DNA of 35,373 nucleotides, taken from Actinomycetes bacterium. Lineage in GTDB: Bacteria > Actinomycetota > Actinomycetes > Streptosporangiales > Streptosporangiaceae. Positions 1-7,611 of the stretch are shown piece after piece (position 1 is the first letter of the stretch; each line of letters opens with the position of its first letter). A program made the translations under genes and the position numbers. The notes beneath the pieces are model-generated. The model worked only from the letters and a program-made list of their open reading frames with translations. It searched no databases and was not told the origin of the DNA. The stretch covers positions 1 to 35,373 of the forward strand of contig JAJYUU010000040.1 in the NCBI GenBank assembly GCA_021792405.1, written 5' to 3'.

Positions 1-68
1 TCCAGGTGCGGCAGCAGCACCCCGAACTTGGCTGCCAGCGACTCCCGGATCTCCACAGCAACTGCCAT
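1..68 (-). CDS. ISAzo13-like transposase, N-terminal fragment
   Basis: Only the first 22 codons are inside the window, from an ATG at 68-66 to the edge. The peptide contains ESLAAKFGVLLPHL, which I recognise as the typical opening of ISAzo13-family transposases, a group common in actinobacteria. The DDE catalytic residues would be outside the window, so intactness cannot be judged. Transcription runs out of the window, away from the era locus. The family assignment rests on one short motif and is therefore moderate. Confidence 0.55.
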   Translation of the reverse strand, partial: MAVAVEIRESLAAKFGVLLPHL

Positions 69-123
69 ACCATATCTTCAGCCGCCAGATCCAAGATGTC
101 AAAGTTATTTATCGACAGGGACT
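1..123 (-). mobile_element. End of an ISAzo13-like insertion sequence (continues outside the window)
   Basis: The first bases hold the 5' part of a transposase gene on the minus strand. About 40-55 bases upstream of its start, on the same strand, lies CCCTGTCGATAAATAAC (120 down to 104). A very similar CCTGTTGATAAA occurs at 35271-35282 near the other end of the window, which fits a shared terminal-repeat type. The exact outer boundary near 120-124 is inferred; no target duplication can be tested because the other end of the element is outside the window. Confidence 0.5.
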
Positions 124-269
124 AAGCGCCAGGGCCGTGCCCTGACGCGGCTACGGCAACCACCAGGTGCTCACCATGAAGCCCAAGGTGGTGGCGGGCG
201 GTCAGGAAGTGCAGAGCCGCCGCCGCAACCCGGCGCGCGGCCTCAACTCCCGGGCAAACTCCCCGGTCT

Positions 270-635
270 ATGATCGGCAGCGTGACCGATGAGGCGCCGG
301 AGGCTCCCGGCCCTGAAGACGACAAGATCATTACCCTGGCCCGTGCGGCCAGGGCGAGGGTGGCAGCGGCTGAGGGCGCCGCCGTCCGCGATGAGACCGG
401 GCGGACCTACGCTGCGGCCGCTGTTGCCTTGCCCTCACTCAGGCTCTCCGCCCTGCAGTTGGCGGTAGCGATGGCGGTGTCGAGCGGTGCGTCCAGCCTC
501 GAGGCGGCCGCACTGGTGAGCGACGGCGCGGCGCCAGATCCCGCCGACCTCGCTGCCGTCCGCGAGCTAGGCCCAGCAGCGGTGGTGTTTCACGCCGCCC
601 CGGACGGGACGGTCCTCGCGAGTCTGCATCCCTGA
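270..635 (+). CDS. Cytidine-deaminase-like protein without zinc ligands
   Basis: About 121 residues, with the fold signature of the small actinobacterial cytidine-deaminase-like proteins encoded just before era (opening with EDDKIITLARAARARV, then GAAVRDETGRTY). In true cytidine deaminases the next helices carry a C/H-A-E zinc and proton-shuttle motif and a later P-C-x2-C motif. Here the corresponding segment reads LSALQLAVAMAV and the protein contains no cysteine at all, so zinc catalysis should be impossible. A structural or regulatory role is inference. An ATG at 270 is used; a GTG at 282 is an equally reasonable start, and neither has a strong ribosome binding site. In relatives this gene follows ybeY and a CorC-type gene; here an IS end lies about 150 bases upstream, so those neighbours are displaced. 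Confidence 0.75.
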   Translation: MIGSVTDEAPEAPGPEDDKIITLARAARARVAAAEGAAVRDETGRTYAAAAVALPSLRLSALQLAVAMAVSSGASSLEAAALVSDGAAPDPADLAAVRELGPAAVVFHAAPDGTVLASLHP

Positions 636-706
636 CGAGCGGCGGCGTGCCAGCGGCAACCGGCCGGAATGCGGACCGGAGCGCCCGGGTGGGGGAGAAT
701 CGCGAC

Positions 707-1636
707 GTGGGAACGCCGTCATCGTCACCGCGGCCCGCGGCCGCGTTCCGCTCCGGGTTCGCCTGCTTCGCCGGGCGGCCGAATGTCGGCAAGTCCACGC
801 TGATGAATGCGCTCGTTGGCGCGAAGGTGGCCATCACCAGCAGCCGGCCGCAGACCACCAGGCGGGCCATCCGCGGCATCGTGCACCGCCCGGACGCGCA
901 GTTGGTGATCATCGACACGCCGGGCCTGCACCGGCCCCGCACGCTGCTCGGCGAGCGCTTGGACAGCCTGGCCCGGTCGACCCTGACCGAGGTCGACGTC
1001 ATCGGCTTCTGCCTGCCCGCCAGTGAGCGGATCGGGCCGGGGGACAAGTACCTGGCAGCCGAGCTGGCCAGCATCGGCAAGACCCCCGTGGTGGCGATCG
1101 TGACCAAGACCGACCAGGCCAGCAGGGAACAGGTAGCCGCGCAGCTGGCCGTGGTTGGCGACCTAGGCGACTGGGCCGACATCGTACCGGTGTCGGCAAC
1201 GGCGGGATTCCAGCTCGACGTGCTGTCCGACGTGCTGGTTTCCTACCTCCCGCCGGGCAGGCCGCTCTACCCGGACGGCGAGCTGACCGACGAGCCGGAG
1301 CAGCAGCTAGCGGCCGAGCTGATCCGGGAGGCCATCTTGGAAGGCGTCAGGGACGAGTTGCCCCACTCGATCGCGGTCGTGGTGGAGGAGATGGCGCCGC
1401 GGGCGGGCCGGGGCGATCTTTTCGATGTTCACGCCATCATGTACGTGGAGCGTCCCAGCCAGAAGGCGATAGTGCTCGGCCCGAGAGGCGACCGCCTCAA
1501 GGAAGTCGGCACGACAGCGCGCCGCCACATCGAGGCGTTGCTGGGCACCCGGGTGTACCTGGATCTGCGGGTCAAGGTAGCCAGGGACTGGCAGCGCGAT
1601 CCGCGCCAGCTACGCCGCCTGGGTTTCTACGACTGA
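707..1636 (+). CDS. era: GTPase Era
   Basis: 309 residues, close to the usual 300 for Era, the GTPase that binds 16S rRNA and helps mature the 30S subunit. All G motifs are visible: GRPNVGKS (G1), the QTTRR region (G2), DTPG (G3), TKTD (G4) and SA (G5). The C-terminal third carries the KH RNA-binding domain, seen as VLGPRGDRLKEVG followed by ARRHIEALLG. The start is the GTG at 707, because GGGGGA lies about 10 bases upstream; an in-frame GTG at 647 would add 20 residues of poor conservation. The gene follows the cytidine-deaminase-like gene by 71 bases and converges with the first GNAT gene, with only 12 bases between stops. Confidence 0.96.
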   Translation: MGTPSSSPRPAAAFRSGFACFAGRPNVGKSTLMNALVGAKVAITSSRPQTTRRAIRGIVHRPDAQLVIIDTPGLHRPRTLLGERLDSLARSTLTEVDVIGFCLPASERIGPGDKYLAAELASIGKTPVVAIVTKTDQASREQVAAQLAVVGDLGDWADIVPVSATAGFQLDVLSDVLVSYLPPGRPLYPDGELTDEPEQQLAAELIREAILEGVRDELPHSIAVVVEEMAPRAGRGDLFDVHAIMYVERPSQKAIVLGPRGDRLKEVGTTARRHIEALLGTRVYLDLRVKVARDWQRDPRQLRRLGFYD

Positions 1637-1648
1637 GCCGGCCAGGGC

Positions 1649-2554
1649 CTAGCGCAGGTCGAGCTGCCAGGTGCGGCTGAGGCCGCCGACCGCGTAGCCA
1701 AGCCGCTCGTTGATCGCGATCATGTGAGCATTCGCTCCGGCGTTGCCGGTATGGAAGTGCCTGATGGCTGGCTCGCGCGCCATCACCAGGCCGATCATGC
1801 CGATCTTGACCAGCAGGCCGAGCCGGTGCCCGCGGTGCCCCGAAAGTACCGCGGTGATCTGCTGGAATGCCCAGTCCGGCGTGTCGGCCTCGGTAATGAC
1901 CTGGGTCAGTGCCGCGAGGTTGCCGCTGGCGTCGTGCCGGGCGGCCACCGAGTACAGCGTCAGCCCGTGGTCGATCATGGATTGCTCCGACTCCCGCACG
2001 CGCTCGGCCGTCCACACGCTGGGCTCGATGCTGGCGTCCCTGGGCGCATCCGCCATCGCGTCGCGGACGGCGGCGACCTGGCCGAGATGCTCGGCGGGAG
2101 CGACGCCGAGCCAGCTCAGCAGCGTGTAGCCGGCCGCGAACGGCTCCGCCTCCGCCCGGAGCCTGGTCAGGCGTTCCGGCGTCCCGGCATCGATGGTGAG
2201 CGTCCGGATCACCTCGGGAATGCCGCCGTGCGCACCTGCCGCGGCCGCGAAGGCGGCACCCGGCGAGCCGTCCCTGACATGGCTCGTGAGCCGGGTTCTG
2301 CCAGCCTGACGCGCCTGCTCGGCGCAGTGCGCGAGAAGGGCGCGACCGAACCCCGCCCGCCGCCTTGCCGGGGAGATCACGAGCCGGCAGTCGGCAGTGG
2401 TCAGGTTCTCCTTGTCCGGCAGTCGCAGCAGGTAGCCGCCAACTGGCTCGCCCGACTCGGCGCTGGCCAGCCAGGCCTGCCGTGGCGCGGTGTCGTAGCC
2501 GCGTGCCCACTTGCCCGCGAACGACGCCTTCGGGTCGAAACGCTCGATCTGCAC
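1649..2554 (-). CDS. GNAT-family acetyltransferase (two-domain), paralogue 1
   Basis: About 301 residues with two GNAT-like halves. The second half carries the acetyl-CoA signature region HRGHRLGLLVK and the closing GNAGANAHMIAINERLGY, typical of GNAT proteins. The substrate is unknown. It is a tandem paralogue of the next gene on the same strand, 70 bases away. Compared with that copy it lacks about 29 residues between ERFDP and the first WLA, so the first strand-helix region of its N-terminal domain is shortened. The GTG at 2554 is preferred: GGAG lies 8 bases upstream and the product then starts VQIERFDP, matching MRIERFDP of the paralogue. An ATG at 2572 would add six residues. Confidence 0.88.
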   Translation of the reverse strand: MQIERFDPKASFAGKWARGYDTAPRQAWLASAESGEPVGGYLLRLPDKENLTTADCRLVISPARRRAGFGRALLAHCAEQARQAGRTRLTSHVRDGSPGAAFAAAAGAHGGIPEVIRTLTIDAGTPERLTRLRAEAEPFAAGYTLLSWLGVAPAEHLGQVAAVRDAMADAPRDASIEPSVWTAERVRESEQSMIDHGLTLYSVAARHDASGNLAALTQVITEADTPDWAFQQITAVLSGHRGHRLGLLVKIGMIGLVMAREPAIRHFHTGNAGANAHMIAINERLGYAVGGLSRTWQLDLR

Positions 2555-2624
2555 CCCGGTCACTCCAGGCATCTAACTGCCCTGCTGGCGAGGGCGGCAA
2601 CCTAATTACCAGCGGGGAACGGGG

Positions 2625-3644
2625 TTACTGGCGAACCGCCAGCTTCCCGGCGGCGGCCACATCCATCTCGAAGGACTGGAAATAGTCGGTGACCCGGTGC
2701 GCAAGCTTCTCGTTCACCGAGATCATGTGCGTGTTGGCCGCTGCGTTACCGGTCATGATCTGGCATAGCCCCGGCTCGGCCGCCGCTAGCCACTCCAGCA
2801 TGGCGACCTTGACCAGCAGCCCGAGCCGGTGGCCGCGGTGCTCACGGGTCACCGCGGTCAGTCCCTGGAATCCCCATCCGGCGACGTCGGGATCGATGAA
2901 GACCTGGGTCATGCCCGCGGCGGCGCCAGTAGCGTCCTGGAGCGCCGCCACCGAGTACACCCTCGCACCCTCCGCGACTGCTCGCCGCTCCTCCGCGAGA
3001 AGCCGGTCGGCGTCCCAGGCCAGCGGCTCGAACGCGGCATCGTGCGGGGCATCTGCCATCGCGGAGTGCAGCGCGCAGACCGGCCCGGCCAGTTCATCCG
3101 GCGTGATGCCGACCCAGCGGCGCAGCGTGTAGCCAGCGGCGTGCGGGTCCGCCTCGGCCCGCAGCGCCGGGAGCCGAGCGTGCAGGGCAGGCCCGATGTC
3201 GAGCACCCGGCGGACCTCAGTCAGGCCCGGCCGTGCGCCGATGACCTCAGCGAACGCGTGGCCGGGCGCGCCGACCCTGGCCTGCGACATCAGCAGCGTC
3301 CGGCCCGCCAGAGCGGCCTGCTCGGCGGCATGCGCGACTAAGGCGCTCCCCACGCCCCGCCGCCTGGCCGATGGCGCGACGACCGGCGAGAGGAACCCGT
3401 TGGCCCGGTTCTCCCGCTCCGGCAGTGCGAGAACATAGCAGCCGAGCAGGGCGCCGGACGCTGCGGCGGCGAGCCAGATCTGCTGCGGATTACCTGCCCA
3501 GCCGTGCTTCCACCAGCTTCGGAACCGGCGGTAGGAGTCGGCCGGCACGCCCGGGTCGTCCACTTCCTGGCCGGCTCTGACCAGCTCATAACAATCCCGG
3601 AGCCGGGCCTCGTCGGCCATCGGATCAAACCGCTCGATGCGCAC
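2625..3644 (-). CDS. GNAT-family acetyltransferase (two-domain), paralogue 2
   Basis: 339 residues, two tandem GNAT domains. The N-terminal half has PSARRRGVGSALVAHA, a good match to the acetyl-CoA pyrophosphate loop; the C-terminal half has EHRGHRLGLLVK and TGNAAANTHMISVNEKL. Its overall design resembles two-domain actinobacterial GNATs such as the mycothiol synthase group, but I see nothing that proves that substrate. It starts at a GTG without a strong ribosome binding site. It lies upstream of paralogue 1 on the same strand, so the two may be cotranscribed. About half of the residues appear shared with paralogue 1, pointing to an old tandem duplication. Confidence 0.88.
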   Translation of the reverse strand: MRIERFDPMADEARLRDCYELVRAGQEVDDPGVPADSYRRFRSWWKHGWAGNPQQIWLAAAASGALLGCYVLALPERENRANGFLSPVVAPSARRRGVGSALVAHAAEQAALAGRTLLMSQARVGAPGHAFAEVIGARPGLTEVRRVLDIGPALHARLPALRAEADPHAAGYTLRRWVGITPDELAGPVCALHSAMADAPHDAAFEPLAWDADRLLAEERRAVAEGARVYSVAALQDATGAAAGMTQVFIDPDVAGWGFQGLTAVTREHRGHRLGLLVKVAMLEWLAAAEPGLCQIMTGNAAANTHMISVNEKLAHRVTDYFQSFEMDVAAAGKLAVRQ

Positions 3645-3888
3645 AGCCGTCAGCTAATACCTGCCCCGGCAGGGCCGCAAGCGATTATCCGAGCTGGCCT
3701 GACGGGCGCAGGACGCCGCGTTCCCGGTCTGGTGGGGCTGGTGACCGTACCGTGTCGCGGCCGTCGGCGATCACCTTCGGGACATTTTGCCCGATTGCTG
3801 TATCCGCAATGACCCAGTTGTGTGATGATCGGGTGAACCGGGAGAGTCCGCGCAGCGGACCGGTGGCCTGCCTGGGGGGAGCGGATCG

Positions 3889-4512
3889 TTGGGTCTCGTC
3901 GGGCTACGTCTGTACTTCCGGACCACCGGGCACGGCATGGTCCACTGCTACCGGTGCGGCGGAGACCGCCCGTACCGGCGCTGCACCGGGCGCCGCTGGT
4001 TTCAGGTGCTGTGGATCCCGGTCATCCCCCTCGAGCGCATCGCCGAGCACGTCCAGTGCCGGATCTGCCGGACCACCTACCGGCTCGAGGTGCTGTCGAT
4101 TCCCACCTCGGCGGCAATGCAGGCAGCGCTGCCGGCCGGCGCGCTGGCGGCGGTCACGATCATGCTGCGGGCGGGTGATGCGGCCAGCCCGGCGGCCCGC
4201 GGTCGAGCGATCGACGTCGTCCAGGCGGCCGGCCTCACCGGCTACGATGACGCGGCGCTGACCGCGGACCTGGCCGCGGCACCGGGCCGCGACGCGGCGA
4301 CCGCCGCGTCGCTGGCCACCCTCGCGATCCAGCTGACGATGCCGGCTCCGGAGTGGTTCCTGGCGGACGCGGTGCGGGTCGGGCTGGCTGATGGCCGGCT
4401 GTCGGATTCCGAGCGCAGCGCCGCGCGCCTGATCGCCGGGCACCTTGGCCTGTCGGCCGAGCGGGCGCACGGGGTCATCGCGATGACCGAGGAGAGCGCC
4501 GCGGCCGGCTGA
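3889..4512 (+). CDS. Zinc-ribbon and TerB-like domain protein
   Basis: 207 residues. The N-terminal part (about 20-65) is a zinc ribbon with paired C-x2-C motifs (CYRC and CRIC) around an aromatic, arginine-rich stretch. The C-terminal part (about 140-200) is a helical TerB-like domain, seen as ADAVRVGLADGRLSDSE followed by GHLGLSAERAHGVIAMT. TerB-like domains are named after tellurite resistance, but the role of this chromosomal family is unknown. Proteins of this design are encoded just before recO in other actinobacteria. The start is a TTG at 3889 supported by GGGGGA 8-13 bases upstream; a later ATG at 3936 would cut into the zinc ribbon. The gap to recO holds copy 1 of the 54-bp repeat. 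Confidence 0.75.
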   Translation: MGLVGLRLYFRTTGHGMVHCYRCGGDRPYRRCTGRRWFQVLWIPVIPLERIAEHVQCRICRTTYRLEVLSIPTSAAMQAALPAGALAAVTIMLRAGDAASPAARGRAIDVVQAAGLTGYDDAALTADLAAAPGRDAATAASLATLAIQLTMPAPEWFLADAVRVGLADGRLSDSERSAARLIAGHLGLSAERAHGVIAMTEESAAAG

Positions 4513-4523
4513 CGGCTGCTGGC

Positions 4524-4577
4524 AGTTAACGCGTAAATTCCTTAGCCCAAAACGGTGCAACATCCTTCGTCTTAACC
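4524..4577 (+). repeat. 54-bp dispersed intergenic element, copy 1 (upstream of recO)
   Basis: This 54-base segment matches the reverse complement of 19373-19426 at 46 of 54 positions with no gap. The centre, AAAACGGTGCAACATC, is identical. It ends 31 bases before the recO start codon and is oriented relative to recO as the other copy is relative to the AbiEi/DUF559 gene. The internal 12-mer repeats that are sharp in copy 2 (consensus TTAAGCCGAAAA) are degraded here by several substitutions. Mismatches between potential stem arms are not compensated, which argues against a conserved RNA stem. A protein-binding site, a promoter-associated element or a decaying miniature mobile element are all possible. 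Confidence 0.85.
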
Positions 4578-4608
4578 GGTCCGGCCTGAGGTGGGCGAGA
4601 ATGGGCTG

Positions 4609-5361
4609 GTGGCGATCTACCGGGACGACGGCATCGTGCTGCGCACCCACAAGCTGGGCGAGGCCGATCGCATCGTGACGGTACTGGCCCGCAAGTCCGG
4701 CCGCATCCGGGCGGTCGCTAAGGGCGTGCGGCGGACCAAGTCCCGGTTCGGTGCGCGCCTTGAGCCGTTTACGCACGTCGACCTGCTGCTGTACACCGGC
4801 CGGTCGCTGGACGTGATCACCCAGGCCGAGACCCTGCGGCCATACGGTGAGCAGCTTGCCGCTGACTACCCGCGGTACACCACCGGAACGGCGATGCTGG
4901 AGACCGCCGAGAAGCTGACCCCGGTGGAGAAGGAGCCGGCGATGCGTCAGTTCCTGCTGCTGGTCGGCGGCCTGCGGGCACTCGGCGAGGGCGGGCACGA
5001 TCCGCGGCTGGTGCTGGACGCGTTCTTGCTCAGGTCGCTGGCGGTGGCTGGCTACGCCCCGGCGCTGGAGGAGTGCGCGGTGTGCGGCACGACCGCGCTT
5101 CAGGCTGCCCCGTCCGGCGGGCTGCGCGCCTTCGGCCTGGCTTCTGGTGGCCTGACCTGCCAGAACTGCCGCGCACCCGGATCGGCAACGCCCGCTCTCG
5201 GCACCGTGGCGCTGATGGTCGCGCTGCTGCGCGGAGACTGGGACCACGCCGACGCCAGCGAGCGGCGGCACCAGGTAGAGTGCAGCGGCCTGACCGCCGC
5301 CTACCTCCAATGGCACCTGGAGCACTCGATCAGGTCGCTGAAGCACGTGGAGCATGCGTGA
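4609..5361 (+). CDS. recO: DNA repair protein RecO
   Basis: 250 residues, the usual length for RecO, which works with RecF and RecR to load RecA on gapped DNA coated with single-strand-binding protein. The N-terminal OB fold opens with YRDDGIVLRTHKLGEADRIV, a hallmark of the family. The helical C-terminal part has a four-cysteine zinc site at residues 156, 159, 184 and 187 (CAVC and CQNC). The GTG at 4609 is chosen because the product then starts exactly where relatives start; an in-frame GTG at 4591 would add six residues. The upstream region holds the 54-bp repeat. The gap to uppS is only 13 bases, so the two are likely cotranscribed. Confidence 0.95.
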   Translation: MAIYRDDGIVLRTHKLGEADRIVTVLARKSGRIRAVAKGVRRTKSRFGARLEPFTHVDLLLYTGRSLDVITQAETLRPYGEQLAADYPRYTTGTAMLETAEKLTPVEKEPAMRQFLLLVGGLRALGEGGHDPRLVLDAFLLRSLAVAGYAPALEECAVCGTTALQAAPSGGLRAFGLASGGLTCQNCRAPGSATPALGTVALMVALLRGDWDHADASERRHQVECSGLTAAYLQWHLEHSIRSLKHVEHA

Positions 5362-5374
5362 GGAGCGCTAGCCG

Positions 5375-6184
5375 ATGAGCCCCATGAGGCGCGCCGTCGA
5401 GCCGCCGTATCCGCACCCTGACGGGCTGCAGCCGCCGAAGATCCCCGGCGAGCTCATCCCCCGGCACGTGGCGCTGGTGATGGACGGCAACGGCCGCTGG
5501 GCCAAACAGCGCGGTCTGCCGCGGACCGAGGGGCACAAGGCGGGGGAGTACGCGCTCTTCGATGTCATCATGGGCGCGATCGAGCTGGGCATCCCGTATC
5601 TGTCCGCCTACGCGTTCTCCACCGAGAACTGGCGGCGGTCACCCGACGAGGTCCGGTTCCTGATGGGCTTCAACCGGGACGTCATCAGGCGCCGCCGGGA
5701 CCAGTTGAACTCGATGGGCGTGCGGATCAGGTGGGCTGGCCGCCGTCAGCGGCTGTGGCGGTCAGTAATCAGTGAGCTTGAGGACGCCGAGCGGATGACG
5801 GTCGGGAATTCGGTGCTCACACTGCAGTTCTGCGTCAACTACGGCGGCCGGGCGGAGATCGCCGACGCCGCGAAGGCGATCGCGCTCGACGTGGCCGACG
5901 GCAAGCTGAAGCCGGAGAAGGTCGACGAGAAGACGGTCAGCCGGTATCTCGACGAGCCGGGGATTCCCGATGTCGACTTGTTCGTGCGGTCTTCGGGAGA
6001 GCAGCGGACATCGAATTTCCTGCTCTGGCAGTCGGCGTACGCGGAGATGGTGTTCCTGGACACGCTGTTCCCTGACTTCGACCGCAGGCATCTGTGGCAT
6101 GCGTGCGAGATCTATGCGAGCCGGGACCGCCGGTACGGCGGTGCCGTGCCGAACCCGGTAGCGCCTCGCGTCAACCCTGGTTGA
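5375..6184 (+). CDS. uppS: Isoprenyl (undecaprenyl) diphosphate synthase, cis type
   Basis: 269 residues. It condenses isopentenyl diphosphate onto an allylic diphosphate with cis geometry to make the lipid carrier used in cell-wall synthesis. The catalytic aspartate is residue 37 in MDGNGRWA. Other family motifs follow in order: [14 protein letters not shown], a run with conserved arginines near residue 110, and [20 protein letters not shown] near residues 208-228. The ATG at 5375 is preceded by GAGGAG about 10 bases upstream, overlapping the end of recO. Actinobacteria often carry two or three such enzymes with different chain lengths; which product this one makes cannot be read from sequence alone. 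Confidence 0.95.
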   Translation: MSPMRRAVEPPYPHPDGLQPPKIPGELIPRHVALVMDGNGRWAKQRGLPRTEGHKAGEYALFDVIMGAIELGIPYLSAYAFSTENWRRSPDEVRFLMGFNRDVIRRRRDQLNSMGVRIRWAGRRQRLWRSVISELEDAERMTVGNSVLTLQFCVNYGGRAEIADAAKAIALDVADGKLKPEKVDEKTVSRYLDEPGIPDVDLFVRSSGEQRTSNFLLWQSAYAEMVFLDTLFPDFDRRHLWHACEIYASRDRRYGGAVPNPVAPRVNPG

Positions 6185-6300
6185 CATCGGCGGAGGCTTT
6201 CGGCACTGGTGGTCAGGACTTATGGGCCTTGCCGCGGGTCGTGTGCTGGCTGTCCACTCGGTTCGCGACCGCGATGCCGAGCAGGAGCCGGGACGATGAG

Positions 6301-7521
6301 ATGACTGTGGCAGTTGATGAAGCCGCCGACGGTAAGACGTCGGCTGTTAACCGATTGGCCGGGCAGCTGCCCGATGCTGAGCAGCTGCCCGGTGCTGTGC
6401 GGCGGCGCGGCCCCGACTACGCCGAGCGGCCGATGCTGGTGTTCTGGGAGACAACCCGTGCCTGCCTGCTCTCCTGCCGGCACTGCCGCGCCTCGGCCAG
6501 TCCGGATCCGCTGCCTGGTGAGCTGACCGAGGCCGAGGGGCGCGGCCTCATCGACCAGCTCGCGCAGTTCGGGCGGCCGTACCCGATCCTGGTCCTGACC
6601 GGCGGAGACTGCCTGATGCGGCCGGACCTGCTGCGGCTCGCCGGGTACGGCAGCGGGCTAGGGGTGCCGGTTTGCCTGTCGCCCTCGGTTACGCCAATGC
6701 TGACACCCGAGCTGATCCGGCTGATCGCAGGCAGCAGCATCCGGGCCGTGTCAATCAGCCTGGACGGCGCCGTGCCGGAGACGCACGACCGGGTGCGCGG
6801 CATCCCCGGCCACTTCGAAGCGACCATGCGCGCCATCCGCGATTTCGCCTCAGCGGGCATGACCGTTCAGGTGAACACCACGGTCATGCGGGCGAACGCA
6901 ACTGAGCTCGCGGATATCGCCGCCCTCACGGTCAGCGGCGGCGCCAGCATCTGGGAAGTGTTCTTTCTCGTCCAGGTCGGCCGTGGCGCGGCCGAGGGGC
7001 AACTGACGCCCGGTGAGCACGAGGAAGTCTGCCATTTCCTCTACGACGCCGCGCATTACGGCGTGGTGGTCCGCACGGTCGAAGCGCCGTTCTTCCGCCG
7101 AGTCGCCGCCTGGCGCCGCGGCGGCGGCGGGCCTCCCGTCGGCCCGTTGTACACCATGCTGGCGTCCCGTATCGGCAGCCTGCTCGGTCCGCCGGTGACC
7201 CGTCCGAGCGCGCACACCGCGCCGACTCGGGACGGCAAGGGCATCCTCTTCGTCGCCTATGACGGCGAGGTCTATCCGGCCGGCTTCCTGCCGGTCGGCC
7301 TCGGGAATGTCCGTGACCGCCCGCTGCGGGAGATCTACACCGGCAGCCCGCTGCTACGGTCCATTCGCGCCGCACAGTTCACTGGCCGGTGCGGCTGGTG
7401 CGAGTTCGCCGACTTGTGCGGCGGATCGCGGGCCAGGGCATTCGCTGACAGCGGCGATCCCCTCGGTGAGGACCCGGCATGCGCTTATCAGCCTGCTCGA
7501 TCCGGCCCGCAAGTGCGATGA
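6301..7521 (+). CDS. Radical SAM/SPASM domain protein (TIGR04053-like)
   Basis: 406 residues. The radical SAM cluster motif C-x3-C-x2-C is at residues 55, 59 and 62 (TRACLLSCRHC), followed by LVLTGGDCLMRPDL for SAM binding and VSISLDGAVPETHD. The C-terminal SPASM region has further cysteines for an auxiliary iron-sulphur cluster (GRCGWCEFADLCGGSRAR and a late DPACAY). The whole resembles the TIGR04053-type family, relatives of the heme-modifying AhbD/NirJ and peptide-maturing enzymes. The substrate is unknown and no small precursor peptide or heme gene is adjacent. The ATG at 6301 follows GGAG by 13 bases; an in-frame ATG at 6274 would add nine residues. It lies 116 bases after uppS. Confidence 0.88.
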   Translation: MTVAVDEAADGKTSAVNRLAGQLPDAEQLPGAVRRRGPDYAERPMLVFWETTRACLLSCRHCRASASPDPLPGELTEAEGRGLIDQLAQFGRPYPILVLTGGDCLMRPDLLRLAGYGSGLGVPVCLSPSVTPMLTPELIRLIAGSSIRAVSISLDGAVPETHDRVRGIPGHFEATMRAIRDFASAGMTVQVNTTVMRANATELADIAALTVSGGASIWEVFFLVQVGRGAAEGQLTPGEHEEVCHFLYDAAHYGVVVRTVEAPFFRRVAAWRRGGGGPPVGPLYTMLASRIGSLLGPPVTRPSAHTAPTRDGKGILFVAYDGEVYPAGFLPVGLGNVRDRPLREIYTGSPLLRSIRAAQFTGRCGWCEFADLCGGSRARAFADSGDPLGEDPACAYQPARSGPQVR

Positions 7522-7588
7522 TGGCCGCGACCGGCCCGCGCGAAACGTCGGAACGGCACAATATCGGCATACCACTCCCGGCCGACGA

Positions 7589-7608
7589 CGGCAGGCACGA
7601 ACCTGCCG
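7589..7608 (-). terminator. Terminator-like hairpin between convergent genes
   Basis: CGGCAGG and CCTGCCG form a perfect 7-bp stem around a 6-base loop. It lies just beyond the stop of the DUF6703 gene (minus strand) and 67 bases beyond the stop of the radical SAM gene (plus strand). No T-run follows on either strand, which is common in high-GC actinobacteria. Confidence 0.5.
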
Positions 7609-7611
7609 GTG

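Noticed and set aside
146-292. Plus-strand frame with strong G/C third-position bias (starts RGYGNHQVLTMKP) ending over the next gene start.
   Set aside because: No start codon with a ribosome binding site and no recognisable family; possibly a remnant of the gene destroyed by the IS.
122-331. Minus-strand frame with DRGVCPGVEAARR, faintly like the start of IspH (LytB).
   Set aside because: Only a few residues match, no further IspH motif follows, and the frame overlaps the start of the cytidine-deaminase-like gene.
3904-5355. Long minus-strand frame antisense to the TerB-like and recO genes.
   Set aside because: It mirrors two well-supported genes and reflects the high G/C third positions of those genes.
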